A stretch of DNA of 64,000 nucleotides from Paenibacillus oralis (GTDB lineage Bacteria; Bacillota; Bacilli; Paenibacillales; Paenibacillaceae), in NCBI RefSeq assembly GCF_003863965.1, contig NZ_RRCN01000001.1, positions 3,616,304 to 3,680,303 of the forward strand, in the 5' to 3' direction. The notes below the pieces were generated by a model. It did no database searches. It was not told the DNA's origin and saw only the letters and a list, made by a program, of their open reading frames with translations. A program made the position numbers and the translations under genes. Positions 51,370 to 60,096 of this stretch are shown piece after piece (position 1 is the first letter of the stretch; each line of letters opens with the position of its first letter).

Positions 51370-51981
51370 ATGGACCTGCAAAATGAAGAGATGACGCGGC
51401 GCCTGCGCGAGATGTGCGGCGGTTCGGTGCAAGCGTTTGATGCGTTTTACGCTGAGTTTTCTCCATTTGTGATGCAGGTGGCCAGCCGTTTGGTCGGAGA
51501 ACGGATGGAAGCCGAGGATGTTTGCCACGAAGTATTCATCGAAGTACTCCGCCGAGGCAAAGATTACGATCCGGCCCGCGGCTCGATCAAGGCATGGCTG
51601 GCCGTCATGACGCGGAGCCGCAGCCTCGACCGGATGCGGCGCAAGGCACGGTTGGAATACCCCGGGGATGAGGCGTTGCAGCGGAAAACGGAAGGGGCCG
51701 GCGGTTCGGGCGAAGACGAGGTGTTGTCCAGACTGGAGCGCGAAGCGATCCGCACCGCGATTTATACGCTGCCGGAGCCGCAGAAAAAAGCGATCATGGG
51801 CTCCTATTACGCGCTGCGGACCCAGCGCCAAATGTCGGAGGCCTGGAGCGTACCGATCGGCACGGTGAAATCGTGGGTCCGGTACGGGCTGCACAATTTG
51901 CGCAAGCAATTGGAAAAACAGGGCTGGGGGGATCAGCTGGAGGGAGGGAATCCGCATGAGCGGACGACACATCGATCCTAG
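51370..51981 (+). CDS. ECF-family RNA polymerase sigma factor
   Basis: A 203-residue extracytoplasmic-function sigma factor. Region 2 covers residues 20-90 (FDAFYAEFSPFVMQVASRLV, EAEDVCHEVFIEVLRRGKDY) and region 4 about 125-185 (LPEPQKKAIMGSYYALRTQR, SVPIGTVKSWVRYGLHNLRK). It overlaps an anti-sigma gene by 26 bases. AGGGAAGGGA precedes the start. Domain order and partner suggest the SigK-like group, with an RskA-type anti-sigma. Confidence 0.93.
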   Translation: MDLQNEEMTRRLREMCGGSVQAFDAFYAEFSPFVMQVASRLVGERMEAEDVCHEVFIEVLRRGKDYDPARGSIKAWLAVMTRSRSLDRMRRKARLEYPGDEALQRKTEGAGGSGEDEVLSRLEREAIRTAIYTLPEPQKKAIMGSYYALRTQRQMSEAWSVPIGTVKSWVRYGLHNLRKQLEKQGWGDQLEGGNPHERTTHRS

Positions 51982-52825
51982 CACCAGCGGGGTGAAACGG
52001 AAAGCGGACGATCCGGGTGCCTGCGTCCGCTTGTATTCGGAGCAAGAGTGGATCGACTGGCTGCTGGGCTCGCTGGCGGCGGTGAAACGTTCGGAGATGG
52101 CGGCTCATTTAACTTCATGCGCGGTCTGCCTTGAGCATAAGCGGCGCTGGGAAGAAATTTTGGACATTCGCGGCGGCGGCCAAGACGCCGCGGATGAGAA
52201 GACGAAAGAACCGGCTTATGCTCTGGCGTACGCCGGCGAAGATTACGGTCTGCCGGCCAAGGTCCCTTCCGACTCGATCCGCAGAAAACTGCGCCTCCGG
52301 GTACAAATGACCGGGTGGCGGCTCGGCGTTTCCCGTTTTTTTGCGCACCGCTGGAAATGGACGGTATCGTTTGCCGCTGTTTTGATGGTGCTGATCGGGA
52401 TAGGGGTCGGTATCGGCCGCTTGACGCAGCCGGATGCTAAGTGGGACCGCTATGTGCAAACCTATGAGCCCGAGGCGCTGCCGGTGATGTCCAAGCCGGG
52501 GACGATATCTTATCAGATCGATATGGGGCGGCTGGAGCCGGACGGCGGCATGGTCTGGTATAACGCCGATTCCCGGGAGATGCTGATGCTGGTCGGCGGG
52601 CTCGTCCCGGATAAAGATCAACTGGTGAGGGTATGGATCGTCAAGGAGGGCATGCGCGACAGCCTGGGCCTCTTGCAGTACCACGCCAACCGGGCCCATC
52701 TTTACGTCAAGGACAAAACATTAAGCGACGCCGACAACCTGGAGCTTACGATCGAACCGGCGGGCGGTGCGCCGGAAGGAAAGCCGCTTTTGAATACAAT
52801 CTCTTTGGATTTGCTGGGGCGTTAG
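51956..52825 (+). CDS. membrane anti-sigma factor with zinc-finger and RskA-like domain
   Basis: A 289-residue single-pass protein that probably holds the sigma factor at the membrane. A zinc-finger-like motif HLTSCAVC (H-x3-C-x2-C) lies near residue 45, one membrane helix near 130-150 (TVSFAAVLMVLIGIGVGIGR), and an extracytoplasmic anti-sigma-K/RskA-like domain follows (MVWYNADSREMLMLVGGLVP, VRVWIVKEGMRDSLG). The start follows GGAGGGAATCCGC inside the sigma gene. The signal sensed is unknown. Confidence 0.88.
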   Translation: MSGRHIDPSTSGVKRKADDPGACVRLYSEQEWIDWLLGSLAAVKRSEMAAHLTSCAVCLEHKRRWEEILDIRGGGQDAADEKTKEPAYALAYAGEDYGLPAKVPSDSIRRKLRLRVQMTGWRLGVSRFFAHRWKWTVSFAAVLMVLIGIGVGIGRLTQPDAKWDRYVQTYEPEALPVMSKPGTISYQIDMGRLEPDGGMVWYNADSREMLMLVGGLVPDKDQLVRVWIVKEGMRDSLGLLQYHANRAHLYVKDKTLSDADNLELTIEPAGGAPEGKPLLNTISLDLLGR

Positions 52826-52851
52826 CCGTCCGCCGGGTGGGGCATGGACAC

Positions 52852-52898
52852 AAAAAGAGCGCGAGCGCTGGGGATAATCCTGGCGGCTCGCGCTTTTT
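52852..52898. terminator. bidirectional terminator
   Basis: AGCGCGAGC pairs with GCTCGCGCT, with five A before and five T after. It serves the anti-sigma gene and murI. Confidence 0.9.
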
Positions 52899-52904
52899 CG
52901 GCGA

Positions 52905-53702
52905 TTAGACTTGTTTCGGACGGGAATACAATTCCTCCAGCATGGCCAACAGCTTTTTGTAATTCGTCAAGGTTTGCTGATCTTCGACCTTCGTGCCGGA
53001 TTGGTAAAACACGATATCCCCTGTACCTTCGTTTAATTGCCGCCTTGCTTCGAGGATGCGTTTTAAGTTTTTGGCGGTTCCGAAACTCCCCGAGATGATA
53101 TCCACTTCCGGCGGAAACAGCTGTCTAAGGCTATTTTCAAAATAAGGGAAATGCGTGCAACCCAGAACAACGGTTCCGTACTGGGTCAGATCCAAGGAGG
53201 ACAATTGCTCCTGCAAATAGGGCACTGCGATTTCTTCGGCGAATTCGAACTTTTCCGCAAAACGAACCAAACCGGGTAAAGGCAAACTTTCCACGATGTC
53301 CTCGTGGCCGATTCTTTTGACAAGATTATGGAACTTCTCCTCGTTAAGCGTTAATTGCGTCGCCAGCACCAAAACTTTTTTGCGCCGGCCTTCCCATTTT
53401 TGCACCGCGGGTTTTACGGCCGGTTCTATGCCCACGATCGGAATATCGAATTTCCGGCGGAGATCCTCGATCGCAATGCTGGTTGCCGTATTGCAGGCCA
53501 CGACCAAGGCCTTTACGCCTTGGCTCACAATAAAATCCGCCGCGTCAAAAATATACCCCTTAACCTCTTCCTTCGGTTTTTCGCCGTACGGGACGTGCAA
53601 GGTATCCGCATAAAAAATGTAATCCTCGTTCGGCAGCAGCCGCAGCGCCTGGTGAAGCACGGTAATCCCGCCGATCCCGGAATCCAAAAATCCTATTCTC
53701 AC
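52905..53702 (-). CDS. murI: glutamate racemase
   Basis: Makes D-glutamate for peptidoglycan. 265 residues from a GTG start at 53702 that has AGAAGAG eight bases upstream; the frame runs 16 codons further up but the conserved sequence begins here. Motifs: GFLDSGIGGITVLHQA with the phosphate/Asp region at the N-terminus, the first catalytic Cys in VVACNTATS near residue 73, and the second in VLGCTHFPYF near 183. It is a lone gene, divergent from the metallohydrolase gene. Confidence 0.95.
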   Translation of the reverse strand: MRIGFLDSGIGGITVLHQALRLLPNEDYIFYADTLHVPYGEKPKEEVKGYIFDAADFIVSQGVKALVVACNTATSIAIEDLRRKFDIPIVGIEPAVKPAVQKWEGRRKKVLVLATQLTLNEEKFHNLVKRIGHEDIVESLPLPGLVRFAEKFEFAEEIAVPYLQEQLSSLDLTQYGTVVLGCTHFPYFENSLRQLFPPEVDIISGSFGTAKNLKRILEARRQLNEGTGDIVFYQSGTKVEDQQTLTNYKKLLAMLEELYSRPKQV

Positions 53703-53938
53703 TGCTTTCACTCTTCTCGTTAATGATTTCTGTTTTATTTTAGCACTCATGCCTTAACTGTACCATTTATAGTTATTTCCTCTGAAAGGGACATGGTTTA
53801 TTTTACGATATTGCCGTGCTTCCCGTAAGGTCGATATTCACTACCCGGCATAAAAAAGGCGTTTTCGCTTGTTGCGGATATATCGAAAGGGATAGAATGG
53901 GGGTATGGAAATTTAGCTGGAAAGGAGCGGACTCCTGT

Positions 53939-54724
53939 ATGGATCAGCTTGTATTTATCGGCACCGGCGACGCGATGGGGGTTCCGAGAGTATATTGCGA
54001 GTGTGCGGTTTGCGAGGAGGCCCGAAGCTCGGGCGTCAACCGGAGATACCGTTCCCTGGTTTCGGTCGAGGGGGAGGAAGGGAACTTCCTGATCGACTGC
54101 GGCCCGGATTGGCGGACGGGAATGGAGCGGAGAGGCCAGCGTTTTGCGGAGCGGATTTTGGTGACGCACGCCCATTTTGACCATATCGGCGGGTTGCCGG
54201 AATGGGCCGACGCCTGCCGCTGGCTAAACCGGAGAGGACAGTTGTACGCGCCGCTGGAGGTGCTGGACACAATCGTTCTCCAATATCCCTGGCTGGGAGG
54301 ACAACTCGATATGCATGCGGTCGATGACGGCATCATCCTCGGCGGATGGCAAATCCGCGGCTGGAAGGTGTTTCACGGAAAAAACGGGTTTTCGTACGCC
54401 TACCGGCTCGAGAAAAACGGCTTCTCTTGGGCCTACTGCTCCGATTCGATCGCTTTGCCGGAGGAGCAGCGGGTGCCGCTGCACGGTTTGGATTTGCTGG
54501 TGCTGGGAACGAGTTTTTACCGGGAAGAGGCCGAATTTTCCACCAGATCGGTATATGACGTCACCGAAGCGCTGGAGCTGCTGCGCGAAATCCGGCCGAA
54601 GCGGACGCTGTTCACCCACATGTCGCATGACATCGACCTCCGCCGCGATTACGGCTTGCCGGCCGGCGTGGGGTTTGCTGGAACGGGGATGTGCGTGGGG
54701 CTGGAGGGTCTGAGGGGGAATTGA
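53939..54724 (+). CDS. PhnP-like metallo-beta-lactamase-fold hydrolase
   Basis: A 261-residue phosphodiesterase-like enzyme. The zinc-binding motif THAHFDHIGGLPEW is near residue 79. A Cys-rich N-terminal insert (VPRVYCECAVCEEAR) matches the structural zinc site of PhnP, the cyclic phosphate phosphodiesterase of phosphonate breakdown. Other members act on unrelated phosphodiesters, so the substrate is open, and no phn genes lie nearby. The ATG at 53939 has AAAGGAG upstream at 11 bases. Confidence 0.88.
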   Translation: MDQLVFIGTGDAMGVPRVYCECAVCEEARSSGVNRRYRSLVSVEGEEGNFLIDCGPDWRTGMERRGQRFAERILVTHAHFDHIGGLPEWADACRWLNRRGQLYAPLEVLDTIVLQYPWLGGQLDMHAVDDGIILGGWQIRGWKVFHGKNGFSYAYRLEKNGFSWAYCSDSIALPEEQRVPLHGLDLLVLGTSFYREEAEFSTRSVYDVTEALELLREIRPKRTLFTHMSHDIDLRRDYGLPAGVGFAGTGMCVGLEGLRGN

Positions 54725-54754
54725 GAAGCAGGAGGAACCGGTTGAGATAGTGGT

Positions 54755-54822
54755 AAAAAAGAGGTTATCCTTGGTTTTGCCGGATCAGACGCGCGGCTTT
54801 ACAAGGATAACCTCTTTCTTTT
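54755..54822. terminator. bidirectional terminator
   Basis: A 16-base stem AAAGAGGTTATCCTTG/CAAGGATAACCTCTTT lies between the convergent metallohydrolase and HAD genes. Confidence 0.92.
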
Positions 54823-54829
54823 AGCGGAT

Positions 54830-55633
54830 TTAAGCTTCCGGATTCAGCACGAACTTGTCAATAACGTGTTTGACGCCGTCCTCATTGTTGCTGAGCGTCA
54901 CGAAATCGGCAATTTCCTTCAGGGCCGGGATGGCGTTGCCCATTGCCACGCCGAGGCCGGCGGCCTCCAGCATTTCATGATCGTTCCAGGAGTCGCCGAT
55001 GGCGATCGTTTGCGACAGGTCGCAGCCGAAATGGCCGGCCAGGAATTTCAGGGCATGGCCTTTGGTGCCTTCCTCGTGCATGATCTCCAGGAAATTCGGC
55101 TTCGATTTCGTGATATGCACGCCTTTGCCCAGCAGCTCGCGAAGCTCCGGGGCGATCTCGTCGAGAAAATCGGGCTCGTCGATGATCAGCATTTTCGGGG
55201 TCGGCTGTTCGACCAATTTCTCGAAATCAGGTTCGATATAATAGCGGGTCCGGTTCAGGTTCGTGTAGTCGATCAGCTTCTGATTTTCTTCACGGGCGTA
55301 CAGCTTGTCGTCGATGTAAGTCTGCAGATGCAGGTTGCGGCGGATGCAGTATTCAAACAGCTTGCGGGCCGCTTCCATCGGGACGTAACGCTCGTAGAGC
55401 ACCTTTTCGTCCATCAGGTTTTTGACCAGCGCCCCCTGGTACGTAATGATCGGCACATTGAGTCCGGTTTGGCGCGCGATCGCCTGCGCGGAAGCGTAGG
55501 CCCGGCCGGTCGCCAGCGTGACCACGACGCCTTTTGCCACCGCCTTCTCCAGCGCCTGCTGGGTGGCCGGAGTCACCTCCTTGTCGTCGTTGATCAAAGT
55601 ATCGTCAATGTCGATCGCTATCAGTTTGTACAT
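54830..55633 (-). CDS. Cof-type HAD-superfamily phosphatase
   Basis: A 267-residue HAD phosphatase of the YidA/Cof type. Motif I is IDIDDTLINDD (DxD near residue 8), motif II TLATGRAYASAQA, and motif IV IAIGDSWNDHEML with GNAIPALKEIAD. It is related to the protein at 10415 but the two are clearly diverged. AAGGAGAGAAACC precedes the start. It lies beyond lplA in the same direction, with a 32-base gap. Confidence 0.92.
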   Translation of the reverse strand: MYKLIAIDIDDTLINDDKEVTPATQQALEKAVAKGVVVTLATGRAYASAQAIARQTGLNVPIITYQGALVKNLMDEKVLYERYVPMEAARKLFEYCIRRNLHLQTYIDDKLYAREENQKLIDYTNLNRTRYYIEPDFEKLVEQPTPKMLIIDEPDFLDEIAPELRELLGKGVHITKSKPNFLEIMHEEGTKGHALKFLAGHFGCDLSQTIAIGDSWNDHEMLEAAGLGVAMGNAIPALKEIADFVTLSNNEDGVKHVIDKFVLNPEA

Positions 55634-55665
55634 GGTTTCTCTCCTTCTATTTTGCTAAAAGCGTC

Positions 55666-56670
55666 CTATTCCTCAAGGAACACCAGTCCGACAAAGTCGT
55701 CAAATTCCAAATTGCCGAAATAATGCTTCACGTCGATGCCGGCCAGCGCGGCGCGTACGGCCTCTTCCTCGTATTTTACGCCCCGCAGCTTGTCCTCGAT
55801 GTCGGTGACGTCGCCGACGCCAAAGAAGTCGCCGTAAATCTTGATCTCCTGAATATGCCCGTCCTTGATGTTCATGCGCAGATCGATGATCCCGACCGGG
55901 AATTTTTTCGCGTGTTTGACGTTGCACTCCGGCGACAGACCGTAGTTCCAGTCCCAGTTTTTGTAGCGCTGGTTGGAGATTTCGCGGATTTTGGCCCAAT
56001 CGCTTTCGGTCAATTTATATTGCGGCACCGCTCCCGGCTCCATCCCGAAAATATGGCGCAGCAGCTCGGCGCGGAACTCTTCGATCGTCATTTTTTTGTC
56101 CAGAAAATCAATGATGTTGGCGACCCGGCTGCGCACGGATTTGGTGCTTTTCGATTTGAATTTCTCCGGATTGGCGTGAAGCGAAGCCTGCACATTGTCC
56201 AAATTGAGGTTAAACATCAGCGTGCCGTGGCTGAACATCCGCCCGCGCGTGGAAAATTGAGCGTTGCCGGAAATCTTTTGCTCCCCGACCTGCAGGTCGT
56301 TGCGCCCGGTCATTTCCGCGTTGACGCCCAGCGATTTCAGCGCCTCCACGACGGGTTCGGTAAATTTGCGGAAATTGTGGAACGATTGTCCGTCATCTTT
56401 TGTAATGAAGCTGAAATTGAGGTTGCCCAGATCGTGATACACCGCTCCGCCCCCGGAAAGACGGCGGACGACCTGCACGCCGTTTTCCTTGACGTATTCG
56501 GTATTGATTTCCTCGATCGTGTTCTGGTGTTTGCCGATGATGATCGACGGGGCATTGATATAAAAAAGCAAATAGCTGTCGTCTTCCAGCGGAAGATGTC
56601 TGAGGGCGTATTCCTCGATGGCCAGGTTTACGGACGCATCGGTAATCCCCTCGTTGTCGATAAATAACAT
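55666..56670 (-). CDS. lplA: lipoate-protein ligase A
   Basis: Attaches scavenged lipoate to the E2 and H subunits of oxo-acid dehydrogenases through a lipoyl-AMP intermediate. It has 334 residues. The N-terminal catalytic domain has the substrate motifs RRLSGGGAVYHDLGNLNFSF near 72 and NDLQVGEQKISGNAQ near 130 with the conserved lysine. The C-terminal domain is present (YNWDWNYGLSPE-like, RYKNWDWNYG here). The ATG at 56670 follows AGGAGGAAGC; the longer frame has no ribosome site. Confidence 0.93.
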   Translation of the reverse strand: MLFIDNEGITDASVNLAIEEYALRHLPLEDDSYLLFYINAPSIIIGKHQNTIEEINTEYVKENGVQVVRRLSGGGAVYHDLGNLNFSFITKDDGQSFHNFRKFTEPVVEALKSLGVNAEMTGRNDLQVGEQKISGNAQFSTRGRMFSHGTLMFNLNLDNVQASLHANPEKFKSKSTKSVRSRVANIIDFLDKKMTIEEFRAELLRHIFGMEPGAVPQYKLTESDWAKIREISNQRYKNWDWNYGLSPECNVKHAKKFPVGIIDLRMNIKDGHIQEIKIYGDFFGVGDVTDIEDKLRGVKYEEEAVRAALAGIDVKHYFGNLEFDDFVGLVFLEE

Positions 56671-56902
56671 AGGTTTGCTTCCTCCTATCCTTTTCGCCTG
56701 CGGACGGCCGAACACATCGTTCGAGCGTTTCCGCAATCTATGAAAACAGCTTTACTTCTATTGTAAACGAATCAGCCTTGAAACCAAAGAGTAGTTTCAG
56801 CTCGCGTTTTTTGCGGATTGACGGGGGCTGGCCGGAACTTCATAATGAGGGCATTGGTGAAAGTGGCAGGACTTACGGAACCGGAAAAGAGGAATGATAA
56901 AC

Positions 56903-57997
56903 GTGTTGGAAATTTACGGACACGGGGGAGACCTGGAAACGGCAATGCTTAGGTACGGCGCGGCGGCCGGCGGATTTACGGATTTTAGCGCCAACATCAA
57001 CCCGCTTGGTCCGCCCCCGGGGCTGCTGGCAGCGCTCAGGGAAGCGCTGCCGGAGGTGGTGCGGTACCCGGATCCCGGGCACCGGCGCCTTGTCGCGCTG
57101 CTGGCGGAACGCCACCGGCTCGCGGAGCCGTCGTTTGTCATCGGCAACGGGGCAGCGGAAAATATGGCGCTGGCGCTGCTTGCCCTGTCTCCGGGAAAAG
57201 TGGGGATCGTCGAGCCCTGTTTTTCGGAATACCGCAGCTTGTCGGAGCAGTTTGGCGCGGAGGTGGTTTCGGTGTTCGGCACGGAGGCGCGCGATTTCAA
57301 GGCCGACCCGGACGAGGTGGTGCGGCTGATCCGCGACACGGACATGGTGTTTGTCGGGCAGCCGAACAATCCCAACGGGGTGCAGTACGGTTTGGACGAG
57401 CTGCGGCGGTTCGCTGAGGCCGGGGAAGCGTACGGCACCTATGTGGCGGTGGACGAAGCGTTTATCGATTTTATCCCGGAAGGGCGGCGCTGCACCTTGC
57501 TTCCCGAATTGGGAGCGTACCCGCATCTGATCGTCATCCGCTCGATGACGAAGTTTTACGCAATCCCGGGGCTCAGGCTTGGGTTTGCGGCGGCGCATCC
57601 GCAGTTGGCCGCAGCGATGCGGGACAAGCAGGTGACGTGGAGTGTAAACATGCTGGCGCTCTTGGCCGGCGAAGTTTGTCTGCGGACGGATGCTGATTAT
57701 GAGCGGGCCACGATCGTATTGGTTGAGCGGCAGCGCGAACGGCTGCGCAAGGCGCTCGGGCGGCTGGGCTGCCGGACGTGGGCGGGGGAAGCGAACTTTT
57801 TGCTCGTCCGCTTGCCGGAGCCCTGGACCGCGGAACGGATGCAGGAAGCGCTCGGGCGGCGCGGGGTGCTGGTGCGCAGCTGCGCGATGTATCCGGGGCT
57901 CGGGGGGCGGGATATTCGCGTTGCCGTGAAGGATGAGGCGGCCTGCGCGAAGCTGGTTCTGGAAATAGGGCAGGTAATGGGAGAACGGAGGGGTTAA
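56903..57997 (+). CDS. cobD: L-threonine-O-3-phosphate decarboxylase
   Basis: A PLP enzyme that makes aminopropanol phosphate, the linker between the corrin ring and the nucleotide loop of cobalamin. It is an aminotransferase-like fold, 364 residues. Typical start sequence LEIYGHGGDLETA, then DFSANINPLGPPPGL. The PLP lysine is in IRSMTKFYAIPGLRLGF near 220 and the substrate region in VGQPNNPNGVQYG. I prefer the GTG at 56903 (AGAGGA nine bases upstream) to the ATG at 56894. It leads a cobD-cbiZ-cbiB set. No B12 riboswitch was seen upstream. Confidence 0.9.
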   Translation: MLEIYGHGGDLETAMLRYGAAAGGFTDFSANINPLGPPPGLLAALREALPEVVRYPDPGHRRLVALLAERHRLAEPSFVIGNGAAENMALALLALSPGKVGIVEPCFSEYRSLSEQFGAEVVSVFGTEARDFKADPDEVVRLIRDTDMVFVGQPNNPNGVQYGLDELRRFAEAGEAYGTYVAVDEAFIDFIPEGRRCTLLPELGAYPHLIVIRSMTKFYAIPGLRLGFAAAHPQLAAAMRDKQVTWSVNMLALLAGEVCLRTDADYERATIVLVERQRERLRKALGRLGCRTWAGEANFLLVRLPEPWTAERMQEALGRRGVLVRSCAMYPGLGGRDIRVAVKDEAACAKLVLEIGQVMGERRG

Positions 57998-58001
57998 AAG
58001 T

Positions 58002-58751
58002 ATGACGATGCCTTTTGTGACGGGGGAACCGGGAGCCGTTTATAACTCGGAGGTATGGCCGGGGCTGCGCCTTCATTTTGAGGAGCGGCATTTGCTGCTG
58101 GAGGCCCCGGAAGAGCTGGATAGCCTCAGCAGTTCGGTGTTTGGCGGCGGGCCGGGGGGGTTACGGCGGATGGTCAACATTTATGTTGACCGGACTTACC
58201 GCTGCGACGATCCGCAGCGGGATATTACGGCGCTGCTGCGCGAGTGGGGATATCCGGCGGCGGGGACCGCCGGATTGCTGACGGCCGTGCAGCTGCGGTA
58301 CGCCGCGGTGGCGGAGGAGCGCGGCGGGGATTTCGCCGTCTGCTGCTGCGTGACGGCGGGGACCGGGAATGCCGCGCGGGCCGGCGTGCGGCGGACGACG
58401 TTCCCGGCCTCCTGGACGCCGGGAACGATCAATATCATGCTGGCCGTGGACGGCCGGCTGACGCCGGCGGCGATGGTGAACGCCGTGATCACGGCGACGG
58501 AGGCCAAAACGGCCGCGCTTGCGGATCTCGGCGTGCGCGACGCCGAGAACGGCCTTGCGGCCACCGGCACCACGACCGATGCGGTCGTGCTCGGCGTGAG
58601 CCAGCGGGCCGGCTGGCCGCTGCTGCACGCGTACGCCGGCACCGCCACGGACCTGGGCGGCACGGTGGGCCGCCTGGTGTACGCCGCCGTGACGGAGTCG
58701 CTGCACAGGGCGGAGGCGAGAGCGGGAACGGGAGCGGTGGTGCGTCCATGA
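58002..58751 (+). CDS. cbiZ: adenosylcobinamide amidohydrolase
   Basis: Removes the aminopropanol side chain from adenosylcobinamide to give adenosylcobyric acid, so that the cell can remodel foreign cobamides. It has 249 residues. Family features: LSSSVFGGGPGGLRRMVNIY, CCCVTAGTGNAARAG, WTPGTINIMLAVDGRLTPA and VTATEAKTAALADLGV-like stretches, ending ATGTTTDAVVLGVSQRAG. It lies between cobD and cbiB; the stop overlaps the cbiB start (ATGA). GGAGGGGTTAAAAGT precedes its start. GC content is very high here. Confidence 0.88.
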   Translation: MTMPFVTGEPGAVYNSEVWPGLRLHFEERHLLLEAPEELDSLSSSVFGGGPGGLRRMVNIYVDRTYRCDDPQRDITALLREWGYPAAGTAGLLTAVQLRYAAVAEERGGDFAVCCCVTAGTGNAARAGVRRTTFPASWTPGTINIMLAVDGRLTPAAMVNAVITATEAKTAALADLGVRDAENGLAATGTTTDAVVLGVSQRAGWPLLHAYAGTATDLGGTVGRLVYAAVTESLHRAEARAGTGAVVRP

Positions 58752-59719
58752 CGGCGGCGTGGTGGGTTTTGCCGGTCGCGTATTTGCTCGACCGGCTGCT
58801 CGGCGACCCGCGCTGGCTGCCCCATCCCGTGATCGGGATGGGCAAGGCGGTCGCCGCGCTTGAGGCGGCGCTCCGCCGCCTCGTCCCTCCCCGCCGCTAC
58901 CGCGCGGCGGGGGTGTTGCTGCCGCTGCTGGTCGCCGGCGGCAGCTTTGCCTTGACCTGGGCAGCGCTGCGGCTCCTGGCCCAGGTCAGCCCGTGGCTCG
59001 CGGCGCTGGCGGAAGCCGCGCTGATCTGGACGACGATCGCGGCCAAAGGCCTGCGAGACGCCGGCATGGACGTGCACGGCCACCTGCTGCGCGGCGACCT
59101 TCCCGCGGCCCGGCGATCGCTGGGCATGATCGTCGGCCGCGACACGGCGCACCTGGATGCGCCGGAAATTACGCGCGGCGCCGTCGAGACGGTCGCGGAA
59201 AACATCGTCGACGCCGTGGTGTCGCCGCTGTTTTTCGCGCTGCTGGGCGGGGCCCCGCTGGCGATGGCTTACCGGGCGGTCAACACCCTCGATTCGATGG
59301 TCGGCTATAAAAACGACAAGTACATCGATCTCGGTTGGGCTTCCGCCCGGCTGGACGACGTCGCCAACTTTATCCCCGCCCGGTTGACGGCGCTGCTGCT
59401 GATCGCGGCCGCCTGGACGCTCCGGCTCGACGCGGCCCGGGCTTGGCGCACGGTGCGCCGCGACGCTCCGAAGCATCCGAGCCCGAACAGCGGCCGCCCG
59501 GAGGCGGCCGTCGCCGGAGCGCTCGGGGTCCGGCTGGGCGGCGAAAACAGCTACCGCGGCGTCGTTTCGTTCCGCGCCTATATGGGCGACAAAACCCGCG
59601 AGCTCGAGCCTGAGGACATCCCGCGCACCGCGCGGCTGCTGTTTTGGGTGGCCGGTGCCTTCGTCTTGCTGGGCACGGTGCTGTGGATGTGGTGGAGCGG
59701 AGGTTTTGCCTGGATCTAG
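58748..59719 (+). CDS. cbiB: adenosylcobinamide-phosphate synthase
   Basis: Joins aminopropanol phosphate, made by CobD, to adenosylcobyric acid. A 323-residue membrane protein with about five hydrophobic segments. Motifs: YLLDRLLGDPRWLPHPVIGM at the start, GRDTAHLDAPEITRGAVETV near 130, VNTLDSMVGYKNDKYIDLG near 180, and PSPNSGRPEAAVAGALGVRL near 240. The four-base overlap with cbiZ suggests coupling. Further genes of the pathway (cobU, cobS, cobC) do not follow. Confidence 0.95.
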   Translation: MTAAWWVLPVAYLLDRLLGDPRWLPHPVIGMGKAVAALEAALRRLVPPRRYRAAGVLLPLLVAGGSFALTWAALRLLAQVSPWLAALAEAALIWTTIAAKGLRDAGMDVHGHLLRGDLPAARRSLGMIVGRDTAHLDAPEITRGAVETVAENIVDAVVSPLFFALLGGAPLAMAYRAVNTLDSMVGYKNDKYIDLGWASARLDDVANFIPARLTALLLIAAAWTLRLDAARAWRTVRRDAPKHPSPNSGRPEAAVAGALGVRLGGENSYRGVVSFRAYMGDKTRELEPEDIPRTARLLFWVAGAFVLLGTVLWMWWSGGFAWI

Positions 59720-59739
59720 CGGCTTGATCCTTAAATGTA

Positions 59740-59960
59740 ACGGAACTTTATGTTCTTATTATCTGGAGTCTAGCCTGTTCATCACAATTAGCGGAATTTT
59801 ATGGCCTTATTTTCCAATGAACGCTGCAAAAAATGTCCATTCTTCTGCATTTCGAGAAAATAGAGACATAAATTTCCTCTAATTTTCTTAGCATGGGGGA
59901 TATCGCCGAAATAACGCCAATTTTTTCCCCTATGTTTCCGCCTGAGTTTCCAACAGGCTA
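59740..59960. repeat. dispersed intergenic repeat, copy B
   Basis: The second copy of the 230-base repeat at 10141-10371. It runs from ACGGAACTTTATG to GAGTTTCCAACAGGCTA and fills the gap between cbiB and the IclR promoter. Confidence 0.75.
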
Positions 59961-60000
59961 GTACACAGGATAATTGTCGAAATAAAGTCGAAAAAACCAC

Positions 60001-60029
60001 TTGACAAGAATGAAAGCGCATTCCATAAT
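60001..60029 (+). promoter_or_regulatory. sigma-A promoter of the IclR gene
   Basis: TTGACA and CATAAT are separated by 17 bases, just upstream of the operator at 60044. Confidence 0.75.
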
Positions 60030-60043
60030 GACGATATAGAAAT

Positions 60044-60056
60044 AGAACGACGTTCT
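60044..60056 (+). promoter_or_regulatory. IclR-type operator 1
   Basis: AGAACGACGTTCT is a perfect inverted repeat lying about 15 bases after the -10 hexamer; a half-site AGAACGATG follows at 60063. The same motif occurs before the permease operon at 60900. Confidence 0.65.
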
Positions 60057-60096
60057 CCAATATAGAACGATGATAAAGGAGAGAGGTCCTTAGCCC

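Noticed and set aside
56671..56902. cobalamin riboswitch before cobD
   Set aside because: The B12 box and the expected long leader are not visible in the 230 bases, and an isolated AGTGGC near 56865 is too short to count.
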